This document shows positions 13,291-27,000 of a stretch of DNA of 64,000 nt, piece by piece (position 1 is the stretch's first letter; the number at the start of each line of letters is the position of its first letter). Location: contig CM050654.1 in the NCBI GenBank assembly GCA_027574665.1, forward strand, positions 29,469,722 to 29,533,721, given 5' to 3'. The position numbers and the translations under genes were made by a program. The stretch comes from Rhynochetos jubatus. Taxonomy: Eukaryota; Chordata; Aves; Eurypygiformes; Rhynochetidae. Below the pieces are notes generated by a model. It worked only from the letters and a program-made list of their open reading frames with translations. It had not been told where the DNA came from and searched no databases.

Positions 13291-15077
13291 ATCTCTACTA
13301 TGTAAACCTTTAACTATTTTAGATAAAGCAGAAGAACTGTAGGTGAGACTAAGTGCCCATCCAGGTTGCTTCACCTAAGTATTATACTAGGAAGTTCCTG
13401 GCCTTCATATAAACTGGCAAAGTGAATATCTTCCTCTTAGCACTGTGAATAGGAACAAATACTTGTTGCCAGCTCATGAATGCAATATTTTCCCAGAAGA
13501 AAACTGTTCAGTCAAGAAGGGCAGAAGTGTCGTTATGGCTGAACCCGAAGTCTTGCACTTAGCTATTTTGCAAAGCCCTACAGTTAAACACTGTAAACAG
13601 ACATACAGAGAGAAAGAAGGAAGGTGGGACGTGACACCATATTCTTGGATTCTGCTATGCAGGAAGTTGAATTGGGAGAACTTAAGGTAGTAGCAGAGAT
13701 GTTTGGAATGCACTACACCTCTTCAGCTGGTCAGTGATCCTGCTGAAGGTGTCCAATGTACTGTAATCAAACTAAATATATTCCCAGCCTCTTTTAATAT
13801 TAAAAGAACACAAGTTACAAAAGCAAAGCTTGCTGTTGAAAGCAAGAAAATGAAACAAAGAAATGCAATGTAGTTTAAACATGCTTTTACCAATGAAGTG
13901 GGAAACACCTCTGGACTGATTCAGCTCATGGTGATGCTGGTAGCAGCACCTCATCTACACAAATGGAGACACATGGGAGTAAGAACACTGGGGAGGAGAA
14001 TCAGTCCCTACAATTTAGGCACAGAAGGGACAAAAATCTATGAGGGGAGGAACCCTACAAATAAAAGTTGTCTGCCCTCAAAAGTCACATCTCTCAAACA
14101 ATTGGCCAATTGCTTTATATCCCCTTGCAAAGGAATGAATGTTATCTGCTCAGATTTCAGGAAATAAAAATGATACAAACCATATTTACTTTGACAAGCT
14201 GAAAATTACAAGCATCGAGGGTCCTGCCTCTGAGCTGTGTTTTGCAAAGCTTGACATTTTTTAAGGTTCAAGGAAGCTTTGACAGAGAACTGAAGTGGAA
14301 GCCATGAAATCTCAGGCGAATGTGAATGGCCAACTAGCTAGATTTCAATCAATCAGCTATATCAACCATCTCTTCAGCTGCTGGTAAACAAGGAATTTTA
14401 GAAGATCAGCATTTCACTAGAAGCATTTTAATTTTCATACTGATAACTCTCAGCTTCCAGTTTTATTGGTGCTAAGGAAGTGTTAGGAATGCATATGTGT
14501 AAGGTTGTCCACAAATTAATTTTTTCCTGTCATTTTCACTTTCATCAAAATGAAAATAAAACATTCCTTTGAGCTTGAAATATATATACTTAAAATAATT
14601 TGGCTTAGAAATGTCATATTGGTGTTTTGTACTGTGAAGCTGTTTACTGTCACTTAAGCCCTCTTCCATAATGTATCATGTGTGAGCTTTTACAATAATG
14701 AACCATTTCCAAGCAAAAGAAAATACCAGTAGCAAGGAGACACCTCAACATTAGAATCTTCTTTCCATGCCTTAACATAAAACATTGGAAAAAAGAGTCA
14801 AATCCCAAAATATTTTCTACAGGGAAGTCTAGATCTCTGTCTCCATGCTCCTGGAAGACAAAGCTCAAAGTTCATTCTTGTTTTGCTTTATCAACTAGAT
14901 TCTGGCTCTTCTTCCAAGCATTTGAAAGTAAATCCTTTATATTAATTTTGGAAAATATTTTCCTGATGTGTGATTTGTTTTGTTTTTACACTATTACTTC
15001 TGCCTCAATACCTAATAAAAGCTTTGCAGTGTTGTCTGCACAGAAAGCCCAGCCAGAATAACAAGATAGGTAAAATA

Positions 15078-15190
15078 CTGTATTGGGTTATAAAGGTTCT
15101 CAGTTCAAATTCCTTCTCTGCATGATCCAGACCTGGGACTTGAACCTTGGGTTTTTATCTCTTAAGCAGTAGCTGTTATCCTGCAGGCTG
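15078..15190. mobile_element. Old tRNA-like SINE remnant with palindromic B-box-like arms
   Basis: A TTCAAATTCC stretch near 15105-15115 and a GGGACTTGAACC stretch near 15133-15145 are inverted relatives of a pol III B-box (GGTTCAANYCC). They flank CTGCATGATCCAG. This arrangement resembles an old sauropsid repeat I remember ('ctctgcatgattcagagcagggacttgaacc'). The right side, CTTAAGCAGTAGCTG, fits the A-box side of the same element read on the minus strand. Family name and orientation are uncertain. Confidence 0.5.
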
Positions 15191-16170
15191 CTTTAAGCAT
15201 CATTCTTTTTCTGTGTGGAATGAAAGAAACATCCAGGAAAATCTCGGGTAACTGTACCCTCAAGATCTTGGTTATGGCTTCTTTCAGTTTGGTTGTGCAT
15301 CTGAATGACAGATAAATAATGTTACCCGGATTGGGCTGGATCTTGTCTTCACATAGTTATCTGAAAAGATCAATGTAGTAATTTCAATGCCTGTTTTCCT
15401 TCAGTTTTGCCTTTTCTGCAGCACATTGTAACTTCTGATCCAGACCATAAAAGTAATGTCAAAGGGATTAGGTATCTAAATCATTTTCTCAACATAGTTT
15501 TCAGCACCAGCCCATATCACCTTTGAATTTTGGCATCTCCACACTCCCCTTATTGTGCTATGATTTCAACCAGTAGAAGACTAGTGAAGTCTCCTGCCCC
15601 TTTCTCTCCTGCCTGATCACTTTCTTTCTGTAAGTGGGTAGAGAAAAGTCACAGGTATGCTTGTTTCCAAAGTCAGGTGGTCTGCATAGACCCGAAGAGA
15701 GCAGAAAGCCCAAGGACATTCCTACAGTTGAGCTGCTTTTGCATTCCTCAAGTGATTCTTGTTTTCCTGGATCATTCATCCTTTCCTTAGAGGAGAAGGA
15801 GAGAAGTTTAAAGAAAGAAAGATTATTTTAATCTGCAGTCAGTAAACCCCTTCAGTCAAGTTAATTATAACAGTTGCACCAACCTGTGGAACAAGGCAAA
15901 CAAACATGAAAGAGAAGAACGTGCGACCGAGATTAAAAAGGGACCAGGAGATGAACTTATCTTCAGTTTGTCACTCATGTGCTTTGATTTGCCAGACTTC
16001 TCAGGTATTTTAGTTTTCTAGGCAGCTGTTCTCACATAATTCAGACAGTCACCAAGTTAATCAGATTTGAGCACCCACAACTTCTTTTTAAAAGATCCAG
16101 GGTTGTTCGCTTAAGTGTGTAACAGATATGCACATGCAATCATATGTATTAATATAGCCTATGTACCTAA

Positions 16171-16214
16171 ATATGTACACATGCATGCATGTGCTCACAT
16201 GCACACACACAAAT
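16171..16214. repeat. CA/TG simple repeat with a perfect 16-bp palindrome
   Basis: CACATGCATGCATGTG at 16178-16193 is its own reverse complement. It is followed by CACATGCACACACACAAATG, a short CA microsatellite. Confidence 0.8.
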
Positions 16215-19200
16215 GTTACCTGTCTGTAACATTATGTTATTTACAAAACATGCCAGAACAACCCAAAATCCTGTTATTTGTGTTGTGGCAAGCCTTGCCA
16301 CACCAAAAATCTGTTTGTATCTCAATAGCTACCTTGGTGTCACGGCTGCATGCAAGCAACAGTTAACTGGTATATTTTCATGTACTGAATCAAAGAAACC
16401 CTCCAGGTATGTGAGAAAAGCAAAATTTTTATATCAGTTAGCTAAATTGGTCTTGTCAGCACTAGCGCTGTCAACATAAAAGCATCATCAAGCCCCAGCC
16501 ACAGTCAGTGGGAGTAAACACAGGTAGCAGGTACTACTTTGTCTTCTGGTGTCTTATCATAGTTGTATCAAAGATTCTGGCTAAATGGCACAAAGCTGTT
16601 GGCTTACATTCACCACATTAGACTTGACCCCTTACTGTTTAGTCCATTTTAAGTCCATACATTCAGTGAGGTTCTAGTCCCATAAGAACAGAGCAATAAC
16701 ACTGTGAATCAGGTCTCATATGGGAACAAATCTTATCTTGCCATCACAGGTATGTGAAAATAAAGGATAAGAAAGAATGCCAGTGACAGCAGAAACCTTC
16801 AGGCAGGTGCAGAGAGGAAGGACTGGAGACCCACAGGGTGACTGAACTTGAGAGGGTTGATTGACAGCTTTATCTGTCCACAGAATAGATGATGGTTTCT
16901 GAAATAATCATTCTGGGTTAACCCTGTAGTCAAGGAAAATTTAGTCAATATAATTAAGGGAATTCAGGGTACATTTATCCATTGATGTTTGATAAATAAA
17001 ATTCCCACTTTCCTCTGCTGATTGTGATGACCAATTCTCTGCAGAGACAAAAGGTGTCCTAATATAACTAGCTCAGTTATAGGCACATAATCTTGATCAG
17101 TTAAAGTCCAACTGTAGTTAGTGCTTTGTTGATGTTATAAAATGCACAAAATAACCCTTTCCATCTCTTTCTGCTGGAAGTCCATCTACTCTGTGCTTTG
17201 ACAGACCATATCCATTCAGATTCACAAAACTTAGCTGGTATATAAGCATCTGCTCTGCTCATACATGAAAGATTCAGGCTGCAATTATGATTAAATGTGG
17301 TACGTGTGCAGCAGCAGTGATTAGAGGCCCCTGATGCTAGAATGAGAATGGGAGTGGGGGACCTGCCTACTCTTCAACATACTCTACTCTCACACTGTAT
17401 TATGTCTCTCATCATTTTTGTAAGCACTTGCCCAGCTTGTGAGCACAAGACTTATTTGCTCCTAGAGCTGCAAGGAATAGGTTAGATATTCTCCTGGATA
17501 AATGCTTCTAGATGAAAGAGACTAGAAATCTATTTAGCAAGAAGGTAGGAAAGATTATTTGTGGGTTTGCTGGCTGGGATGCAGTGATCTCTTCCTTTGC
17601 TGCAGAGAAAGAAAAAATAAATATTTCTTGTCCTGTAAATTTTGTCTCACATTTGTAGTAAAATTCAAACTCTTCTTGCAAAAAATGTGCAGCAAACAAA
17701 TGGAATGAGAGGTTTAATAAATACAGTGGTCCAAAGAAAATAGTATAGCAATGTTTAATTAATAACTGTTATGCTTCAGAGTCAACACAATTCCTTTTTT
17801 TTTCTTTGCTGTGAGAAGATAGCACTTTTTTACCATAACGTACTCCAGACTCTTATATCAGTAAACAGCAGCAGAGAAATGTATCTGCTGAAAGAAAGCT
17901 CAGCATTATGCAAAGAGTGATAAACTTCTCAGAAGGTGTTTACAAATGCATTCAGTGAAACAGAATTTTAATGAATTGTGCCACATAATCTTACAGTTAA
18001 TGAGCTGTAAAAGCCTTTGTCAATTATAGTGACTAGAAACTAACTCTTTTGGATTCCAGATCAATAATGGGACTCTTCTTCTGCACATTTTTATTTTTTA
18101 AGGGAAAATTAGGATTTCAGAAAAATAAAAGGTATCTTTGTCATATTAGGCATCTCAGAAAAGTCCCTCATTATAATAACAGAGCTATCTATATTCTTAT
18201 TATTTGTAAAATCATCTCTCAGCTGCATTAAAAGAAACAAGCTTTCTGAGATCAAATGGCACCAGTGTTGTAAAATGCCAGTGGCAAAACCAGAAGAGAC
18301 TAACGACTTCAGTAATAACTAGGGACTTTTTCCAGGAGTTATATTAAATTCAACTATTGTGCACAGCCTCCTAGAAAACAAAAATTATCCTGCTCTGCCT
18401 TTGCTATCCACCATAACCACTCTGCTGGTAGAAAGTGGACACCTAAAAACTCTCTGAAAGACTGGTTCATCTGTTTGTGTCTTATTTTAAGCAAAGGGTC
18501 TGCACACTTTTTCTTTTTTTTCAGGTAAGGTCACTATTTCTGACTAGGAACATAATATTCTAACATCAGAATTTCCATCGTTCCCAGGCACGATTAAATA
18601 TTGTGACCAAATAATTCCTGTGACTATTCAGCTAGTAAAATATTCTTTTAAAAACCAAAGATTTGGCTCGATGTTTTAATGGCTTCAAAATCTAAAGGAG
18701 ATGGGACCAGCATTTATCAAAGAAAAATATGGAAGACAGTTTTATTGCCTGTAATCTCCAATTTATTATGTGACTTTTTCCCAGTATGATTCTACTTTTT
18801 CCTTCTCTAAAGATTTTTTTTCTCTCGCACTTGCCTCAGTGTGGAGGATCCATTAACAGAGGAACCACATAAAAAGTAATTTCAAGGAAAAGCCTTATAA
18901 AATGTGAAAAATTAAAGCTGTGCTCAGATCCCATTAAGAAAAGAAATTGCCTTGAGGCATTCACTAAATATGTGAAATCCATTTCTGCTGAAGGGCTTCA
19001 GAGTTTATTCCTCTCTTACAAATGCAATTTCACAGCACAAGTTGAACGTTTAAACAAAGCGAAGCAGGATCTTTTCCCAGTTAGCGCCTCGTTTCCTTGA
19101 TTGCTGCCAGGTCACCAAGTGCAAATTTACATGAGAATCCGAGATTATATAAATCTCAACCAAGAAGCTTTGGGGGCAATTCTGCTTGGGAAGACTATAA

Positions 19201-21462
19201 ACCAGGAAATGCTCTCAGTATGGAGGGTTTACTTTTGTTATTATTAGTATTTACTTCGTTTGGTTTTATGTAGCCAGCTAGAAAAGGTTGTGGGCTTAAC
19301 ATCTCCTTTCCTTAAATGATTAGTTTAAACTGCCCTGATGGTCCAGCTCCCTCAGACCTTTTGTTTCTGGTGCTGGCACCTCACATATTTCTAGCGCAGC
19401 ACCCTGATTCATCTTTAGCTCCACAACCCCATATGCAAGACGAAGGGAGCAGAAGGAAAGAGGGAGTGAGCAGCCACCAAGGAGGATGTCTTGTCCCTGC
19501 TGAAATCCACCAGCATCACCTGCTATTTCCCCAGGTCGTTGTGGGGACACCAGCCCAGCTCAGAGGGGCTGTGAGGAGGAAGCACTCCTTCTGCCTTACT
19601 GATGGAGGATTCTTCATCCAGACAATGGTGCACTATTTATTTAGGCTCCTTCTTTGAAAGGAAAAAGCCCTGTTTTCTCCAGTAGCTATGGAGACACACA
19701 CTGCTGACAGCCTGTGGAGGTAAAACCTTGCTGACACAAGCCAAGGAACCAGGCTCTTTTAAATAGACACAAACCAATACGATAATAGTCTGGTTTTTTA
19801 TCATTGCTTCATAAAACCCAGTGTAGCTTGGGATTGGAGAACAGGTGGGCAATCACAGTCTTCTAGAAACAAGATCCTGGTGTTCAGGAAATGGTCTTAG
19901 TTCCCTCCTCAGCTGCAGACAGTTTACTATCTGGTAGCTGAGTCTCCATCTCCTTGTCCAAAGGGATGCTGCAGTCCTATCCACCCCTGGTCCCTTCAGA
20001 AAACAGACCCAACTCTGGAGGCAACTGGCACAGCTGTTTTCATCATTTGCTCTGTTACAGGTTGAAAGATACCTCCAGCGTTGCAAGAGATTTCAGTGGC
20101 GAGAACTAACAAGTTTTCTCCACATGCTTTAGAAGTTGTAAGTGGTAATTTGATTGTACACAGAGAGGAAGAGGTGCTTTTTCCCCATCTAGTTTTCTTA
20201 CTGAGGTATGATTTCAAGGTAATGCCTGGAGAGGAGGAGAAATAGCATCTCTGAAGGTTATTGGGGAGAACCTTCTAAGGAATGTAACGAGCAAAATGAC
20301 TGCAAGCCTGATGAAAATTCAAAAGGTTTCTAATCCAGCCAAGATATATGAAAGAGGCCCCTACACTCTGGCATATTTATTATTGGTTGGTATTTCTCAA
20401 ATGGAAATATATGGTAATATTTAATCTCATTGGCATGAAGCCTATCCTTCAGGAGCTGTATGCCAGCCCACATGACTTTATGGCAATGTAAACTGCTAAA
20501 TTTAGGTCTAGATCATGGGTGTTGCATCTTACCATCCTGCTTCCAATGCAAGCATCCAAATGAGATGCTACATTTCAACTGAAAAGGAAATTAGAGGGGG
20601 AAAAAAGGCTTTCCAGATGTAATGGTATTGTTTTTAAAAAATGAATAGGTCAGTTCTGAAAATAGGTCAGAGTGAAAACTGCTAATGCAGAACCACCAAA
20701 CCGAAGCACTGAGCGTCAACAAATTATCAGTTCTCTTGATAACTCCTTTGCAATGTATTACTTGGCTAATATTGTCCCTGTTCACAGCTCCTGAATAGTT
20801 AATTATAATGTGGTTCTTTCCATACAGTTTTTCAATTTCCTTCTTGCTGAAACTACTGGACCTTGTCTGACAGTCCCCTAGTTTCTGAATTTTGCATGTG
20901 CTTCTTGGGCTTGGGTATTTTATAATGTACATGAAAATGAACAAATACCTGTATGCTTTAACTGCCTCCTGAACATTTACTTTTCTCTCAAGCTGTTTCT
21001 CAGCTCATTCGCTCTTCTACGCCACAGAAAATGTCGGTAATTGTTATGTATATTTTTATTATGAGAAAAATTTTAAGGTCTCAATAACACATCTTGAAAT
21101 ATGGCATGGCATGTAAAAATGCTACAGATTTATATCACCATTACTGACTGCTTGATCCATTTTCTGGTAAGATGAGTAAATATTCTCACTGGGTTTTGTG
21201 TATAAAATTACTTCTATACTATTAATGGACGGTACATTTTAATTAAGACAAAATAAAATGTATCTGAGAGAGATCCACATGTTGACATCAGTTACAAATC
21301 AGCAATCCTATCAAAGGATGTTGAATTTCACTGATGTTACAGAGCAGAGGTTCATCTCCTCTAATTGCACTTCATAAATTATGTTTGTTGAAAAATCTAA
21401 AATGAGAGCAGACACAATACTTGAAACTTCAGTTCAGCTTCAACAGGAAAGTTGAATACTCT

Positions 21463-21690
21463 GGTGTTTAAGGCAGTAACCTAGGACTTGATATTTCCAG
21501 CTTCAAGTCTTTATTTCCTCACAAGTTTCTGCTGTGTGATCTTCAGTGAATCACTTAATGCCAGTCTCTTTAAGGTGTTGCAGAATTTAACACCTGCTGT
21601 TTTCAGGGGAAGTTAAGATGTGAAAGACCTGAGACATTGTCTCTCCCTGCCTCAGTTGCCCTGCTGTTGAAGAGAAGACTTGAGGAGGTA
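21463..21690 (+). mobile_element. MIR/CORE-SINE-like SINE
   Basis: GTGTTTAAGGCAGTAACCTA and GGACTTGATATTTCCAGC match the tRNA-related head of a remembered sauropsid MIR. CTGCTGTGTGATCTTCAGTG, AATCACTTAATGCCAGTCTC and CTGCCTCAGTTGCCC follow the core ('ctgtgtgaccttgggcaagtcacttaatctctctgtgcctcagt'). An extra segment appears to interrupt the copy around 21575-21645. The tail is poorly preserved, so the right edge is approximate. Confidence 0.72.
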
Positions 21691-21954
21691 AGAGCTTTAT
21701 CTTCTTGGGTATTACAGTCATGAAAGCTGATAGGCATCGCTCTGCAATTCTGTTCTCATTTTACTGAGGTGCATATAAACATAAGGTATTTAAAATTTGG
21801 CAGAAGTTGTTAGGAATTTGATGATTTCCTGAAATATGATTTTGTTATTGTTCTCTATTCTGCCTTTCAAGTAAAATTAACTAAGACCAGTAAAATGCCT
21901 TACTTTTTGTCCAAGTGGGTTAATTTGTCTCTTCTGCTGTGAAGATAAAAATGG

Positions 21955-22600
21955 TTGAGCTGTACTGCTACTTGTAGACCTTTATCTAGAAAGATTACTT
22001 TCCAGTGTTCAGTGGTAATGGTCACTCTTCATGGCCTTAAGTATTCTTTTTCAGACATCCTTCTCCCTTCACTGATTTACCATCCTATTCTCTCTCATGC
22101 TTTTTATATCTGTAGCATCATCTCTCTTCTGCATCTTTACCTACCCTCCTTCTCACCACCCCAGCTCTTTCTTTGTCAGGTCCTGCGTTAGATACGGTAA
22201 TAGGGAATTTTGGACTAGAATAGATGGTACAGTTGTTGCAAACAAATGACGCTGGCTAAGACTTTTGCTGGTAGCCTGAAGAAAATTCCACAGATAGAGT
22301 TTTCAGTAATTTTTAATACATAATAGAATAAAAATGTGCAGAGTAGTCTCTCTTACATATTCAGAATAGACTCCTCTCTTTCATAACTGCTATTTGTATG
22401 CTGCCATCCCCACCCTGACTCCTACTCCCTGCCCTTCACCTTGTTGATCTCTCCTCTCTTTCCACCACAAATCCTCTCCGCTACATGAGCATCTCTCTCT
22501 CCTGGCCTTTCTCAGACAACATTATGCACAGTGGACTCCCGCTGTCATCTCCTCCTACTCAGTAAAAACACACCACTCTCCTCTTGACAGCCTTCACTGT
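21955..22600. other. Pyrimidine-rich tract on the plus strand
   Basis: Two blocks, about 22040-22190 and 22370-22560, are strongly C+T-rich on the plus strand, with phrases such as CTCCTACTCCCTGCCCTTCA and ATCTCTCTCTCCTGGCC. No gene is evident; the 78-codon plus frame at 21955-22191 is a by-product of the bias. A strand bias of this size may be an expanded or decayed polypyrimidine repeat. Confidence 0.6.
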
Positions 22601-24695
22601 CAGGTTTAGTTGTCTTGCCAATAAAGCAAGCCATCTCCAAAGTGAATCCTTCCTGGCAGCTTTCCTTTTAAGGTTAATAATTAGAGGCCTGCATTTCAGA
22701 GGCAAACCCAGTGAAATCAGAGGAATAAAGATTAGGCCAGCCTTCTGTACGAGGGAATGTTGTTAAGTTTTCACCACATGAAAAACAAACTTGGAATAGC
22801 TCCTCAGTAGCCACATCTTAAATTAACAATAACGATAGTCATAGTAATAAAGTAACAGTATGTATTAGATGAATCAATGACACAAAACCTTTGTTGTAAC
22901 TAACCTTTCCCTGGCCCACAGCACAGACAGAAGGCAGGAAAAAATCCGAGTTGTGAAGTGACTACCACTCAGTTCATTACTTCATCGTCACTCCGTCCCT
23001 GTCCTGTTGGGACTTGTAGTTTTAGCCCTGATGAAAGTCCCTTGTCATTCTTTTTTTTTTTGTGGAAAAAATCTCCCAAATATGTCATTCAGATGCCACC
23101 ATGCAACAAGCATGTCACTGCACAGGGTCAGCACTGTAAGCGGAAGAAGATTTGTTTAGTTTCATTTGTAATACATTAGGCACCTGCCCCTTTGGAAGTC
23201 AGCTTGCTCACACAAAAAATACAGACTGTCATGAGCAACATGTCATCCATATTGTATGGAGTGTCATCTTGTGGAGGGAATTTGAGCCTTTAAAAGGAAA
23301 TGCAATCAGAATTGTAATTTTTCAAAACTAGTGCAGCACAAAATGGAAGACTATTTGAATCCCTCTGTGCTAGAAAGCCCATGTACCCAAGGGGACCTAT
23401 TATAGCTAAACATAATTGGTGAAACTCTGGGAGAAACATTTGCAATCGCAGAAGCCGTTTGCTGAGAAGATGCCTGATTTGCATAAGCACATTGCTTAAG
23501 CACTTTGTAAATGACATTAATTAGTTATTTTACTATTTAAATTACTTTTAATTATTCTTATGCTCAACAACTTTGCACAGGGTGCATCATCATATTTGTT
23601 TGTGCCAGTAATCATCCATCAGTTGAATAGGGAAAAAGCAGGAGGAAGAAAAGCACAACATTACTTTTCCACCTTCATCTTGTCTTTTCTAGCCTGTTAG
23701 CTGAAAAAAAACTTTTCCCCATTTTCTTTCATAATGTTACTTGTCTCAATGTTACCAAGCTGATTATGATTATTACTTTTTATAAGATGGAAATTGTCTC
23801 AGCCTGGGTGATCATTCTGATATCTTTAAATACACCCTCTAATTTTCACAGTTTTACTGTCTTACAAATGTCTGAAGTTGTCAAAATTCAGTTGTGTGAC
23901 ACTGCACCCACAAATAGCAAGGCACTACATAGCATATTAGTAAAACTGGGAAAAGGGAAAGATGGAATGAACATTCTTCCCCAGTTTAGAGATAAAATAA
24001 GGAAAGAAAACATCATCTGTCAATTTCATTGCAACACTCCCCCCAGAAAAATAATGCCAGGTCTCTGAAATCCCAAGACTAATTAAATATACCATACCTA
24101 TTGCATTGAGGCTGGATTCACTAAGGGTTTCTAGATGCTACTGTGCTTCAGTAACAATAGATTTCCAAATACTAAAGTCAGTCAAATTTTTATTGTGCTT
24201 TGGTAGCCAAGATTTAAAAGTAGCCAGAAACTAGAGGCAAAGAAGTTACTCTCCAGCTATGATGTTGCTATATTAAGTATTAAGGGCAGTGTAAACAATC
24301 TACAATTTTTTTTTTCTCGTCGTTATTGTTCTTCATTGTTCATCTTTGACACTGTGGCACTTCGAAACCCGTGGTCATGCACACAATCGGCCATATTCCT
24401 GTCCTCTTTTTGCCTAACTCTAGCTTTAATAGTTCTTTCTTCCCGATCTTCCTTCCTTAGGAGGAGAGTATGACCTCCTTATGTTCTTTCTGTAAATCAT
24501 GTGCTTTACTCTCTTCTTACCCTGCACCATATTTCAGGATGAACATATCTTCTAAAACAAATTAAACTACAATTCTGTTCTACATTTATCAGACATATGA
24601 GAACAATCTAGATCTCTTTCAGACACCATTGTAGGTCTTCATCCTATGTCTCCATCTACATATGACCTGAATGCAAAATATCTAGAGACTGATTG

Positions 24696-24709
24696 ACACA
24701 CACACACAA
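24696..24709. repeat. Short CA microsatellite
   Basis: An uninterrupted ACACACACACACA run follows GATTG. Confidence 0.85.
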
Positions 24710-24787
24710 CAGAAATAATCCTTACACCCCTAGATCCCAGGAGGCTCCCAGTATTCCCTTCTCACACAAAGAACTTGTTGTGGATCT

Positions 24788-25228
24788 TTGACCTGTGAGA
24801 ATCAAGGCTGGATATCCAGAAATACTTCAAGAAAGGGTGACTACTTTAGATTGGTGGTTCCCTGTTCCCTTTCCTCTGTCACAGGAAGCTGCTTCTCTCT
24901 ATGTTCAAAGTCTTTCCTCATTTATCCTTTTCCTACCTTGTCTCTCATTCCCTCCAAAAATGTCATTTCCAGCTTCCAAGCAGCCCCTAATGTTAGTTAC
25001 TTGCTCAATGATCAGACCAGCATTTTCATGCTTTCTCTCACAGTGTCTCAAGCTTTTAGGGAGTGCACTGAAAATATCCCTAGATCCATGATTTGGCTGT
25101 CGTTTGACTATTACCTTTTGCACAAAACTCAAAAAAGTTTTGCAAACAAAAGCACGCATACAGGTTCCTGTAGCCCTGATCCGTCGCCCATTGCTGCTGT
25201 AGTGATATCTATAGTACACGATAATTAA
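24788..25228 (+). other. Longest open frame of the window (146 codons), probably not a gene
   Basis: The frame opens at an ATG and runs to a stop at 25228. The predicted protein is rich in serine, leucine and phenylalanine because the strand is pyrimidine-rich here. It shows no domain, signal peptide or repeat that I can identify. A 104-codon frame overlaps on the other strand. This size is expected by chance in 64 kb, so it is recorded only as the longest frame. Confidence 0.2.
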
Positions 25229-26559
25229 ACTTTATAAACAGTCTTTCAATTAAAAAAGGAAGAGTGGAGCCTGACTCAGTTCCCATGAAAGTCACTAGGT
25301 AGAGACTTGCCTCGTTTACTAGATTAGTAACTAATTTTTTCATGGGATTTTAAGACAGAAAATTCCTCCTCCTTTAACTTTCAGGAATAGATGCTGCTGC
25401 CAACTATCATTATATGTATTATACCAGCACCCTCACACACACAAAAATTCTGTTGTACCATGGGGCATATGTTGCCACCCACTAAAAGATGATTGCTGTT
25501 CTAAATGGCTTCAGATCTTAATAGGCAAAACCAAAACCAGCAGCAGAAACAAGCACCAAGAACCAAAGCAAATTTTCTCAAGGCTCTGCGGTACACTCCT
25601 GACCACGCTGTACCAACCTTTCTCAAGCCATGGGATGACTTGCCAGCATCACGTCTCCATGTTAAAGGAATCACACCTTGCACCAGCCACCATGCTCTCC
25701 TGCCAGCACCAAAGCCTTCCCTGCCTCGTGTCTCCCACATCTCCTTCAGCTGGTACTGCACAAACCTCTCCAGGGTTTATACACTGTTCATGAGGGGTCA
25801 CTTTGAAAGCTGCGCACATTTATAAATTAAATTCATACTTTTCCATCCCATGATGGTTTTGCCTGAACATCCTCATTAGCTCAGCTGTGAGCTTCCACGT
25901 ACTCCTCTGAACTCTCACCGGAGCTACATGAACAAGCAGGGTCTGATAGGACCCCAGTTTAACAGCCTCAGGCCTGTAATTTGCTGGGTTTTCCTCACTG
26001 CTGAATGGAAATAGTGCAGCATTTGAGAAGTGCCATGGGTTTTAAAACTAATTGAAGGCTCCTAATTGAAATGCATGAAGAGGATGTATTCATTCATCCA
26101 TATTTTACCAGAAAAATTAACTGCACATGGAATTAATTTATGGTGTTTCGTTTACATCTAAGTATAAATGAATATTAAAAATTAGTGACATGTTGGAGAA
26201 ACATGAAGAAAAAAGATTTGTGTGGGAAAATATAACTGCCTGCCAAGAATCTATTAATGAAATTTCAACATCAGATAACAATCTGATTATTTTCAGAACA
26301 CAAGGAGAGTGACATATTACCCATTTCATTCTGTTTTGTGTAACCAGGTCATAAATGTTTTCCACTTCTTGTGTGTTCTTTAACATGCTTGTGGTTTTCA
26401 CAAGGTTTAAAAGTGGCCTAATTTGGAAGTGTCTTCTAATGGCTATGATTGGGGTCCAATTCCACCACCTCCACCTGGTTGGAGGAGGAAGGTGTTGGGA
26501 GCCATTAATAACATGAAACGTGCTGGAGGACTGACTATGAACTGATAAGAAAGGCGATG

Positions 26560-26705
26560 GCTGTTCCTACAAATCCCCATTTTACATCTGCAGAAGCGAG
26601 GAACAGAGACACTAAAAGCATCAGGATCAGAGGGGAAGTCAGTGGAAAAGGTAATCCTCCTCTGTCTAGATGCTCTGAATCCCAATCTATTGCCTCATAA
26701 TTTTT
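26560..26705 (-). mobile_element. MIR/CORE-SINE-like SINE, reverse orientation
   Basis: Read on the plus strand, CCCCATTTTACATCTGCAGA is followed by a GAGGAACAGAGACACTAAAA segment, then GGGGAAGTCAGTGG, then CTCTGAATCCCAATCTATTG. This is the reverse-complement order of a MIR core and head ('cccattttacagatgaggaaactgaggcacagag...agtcagtgg...'). The match is distributed over about 145 bp. The short ORFs crossing it (for example 26443-26685, minus) are shadows of the repeat. Confidence 0.72.
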
Positions 26706-26958
26706 GTTATTTAGTATAGGGTTGAAGACAACTGCTTTCATACTGAAAATGCCTCCAAGCACCATCACAAACTGTACCGATTCCCACCCTCACTCTGCCC
26801 TGTCCCATGCTGAGCTGTCAGCAGCTACGGAAACATTTTGCCCCTTGCTCAAACTCAGCAGTTCACGTTTCCTCATTTTGCCTAATTCTGCTTTATGTCA
26901 AGGCAGATTTCCTTAAGATGCTGGGGGGTATTAGCTGGCATTAGTTACAGTGCTGACT

Positions 26959-27000
26959 GGAGGAAAAAAAAAAAAAAAGGAAGAGGGAAAGGGAAAGAAA
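26959..27000. repeat. 42-bp pure purine tract
   Basis: Every base from 26959 to 27000 is A or G on the plus strand, including a 15-base A run followed by GGAAGAGGGAAAGGGAAAGA. Such tracts can form triplexes. It could also be the tail of an old retroinsertion, but no body is recognisable upstream. Confidence 0.85.

Larger units (their letters stand above)
13291..21462. other. No gene seen
   Basis: Apart from the SINE remnant at 15078-15190 and the CA repeat at 16171-16214, I see no supported feature. Frames such as 19316-19657 (plus) and 20591-20944 (minus) show no known domain. The segment at 17940-18040 has a conserved-element-like AT-rich texture but too few motifs to call. Confidence 0.55.
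22601..26559. other. No gene seen
   Basis: Contains the 146-codon frame and CA repeat listed separately and one octamer ATTTGCAT at 23477-23484. Nothing else could be supported. Confidence 0.55.
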
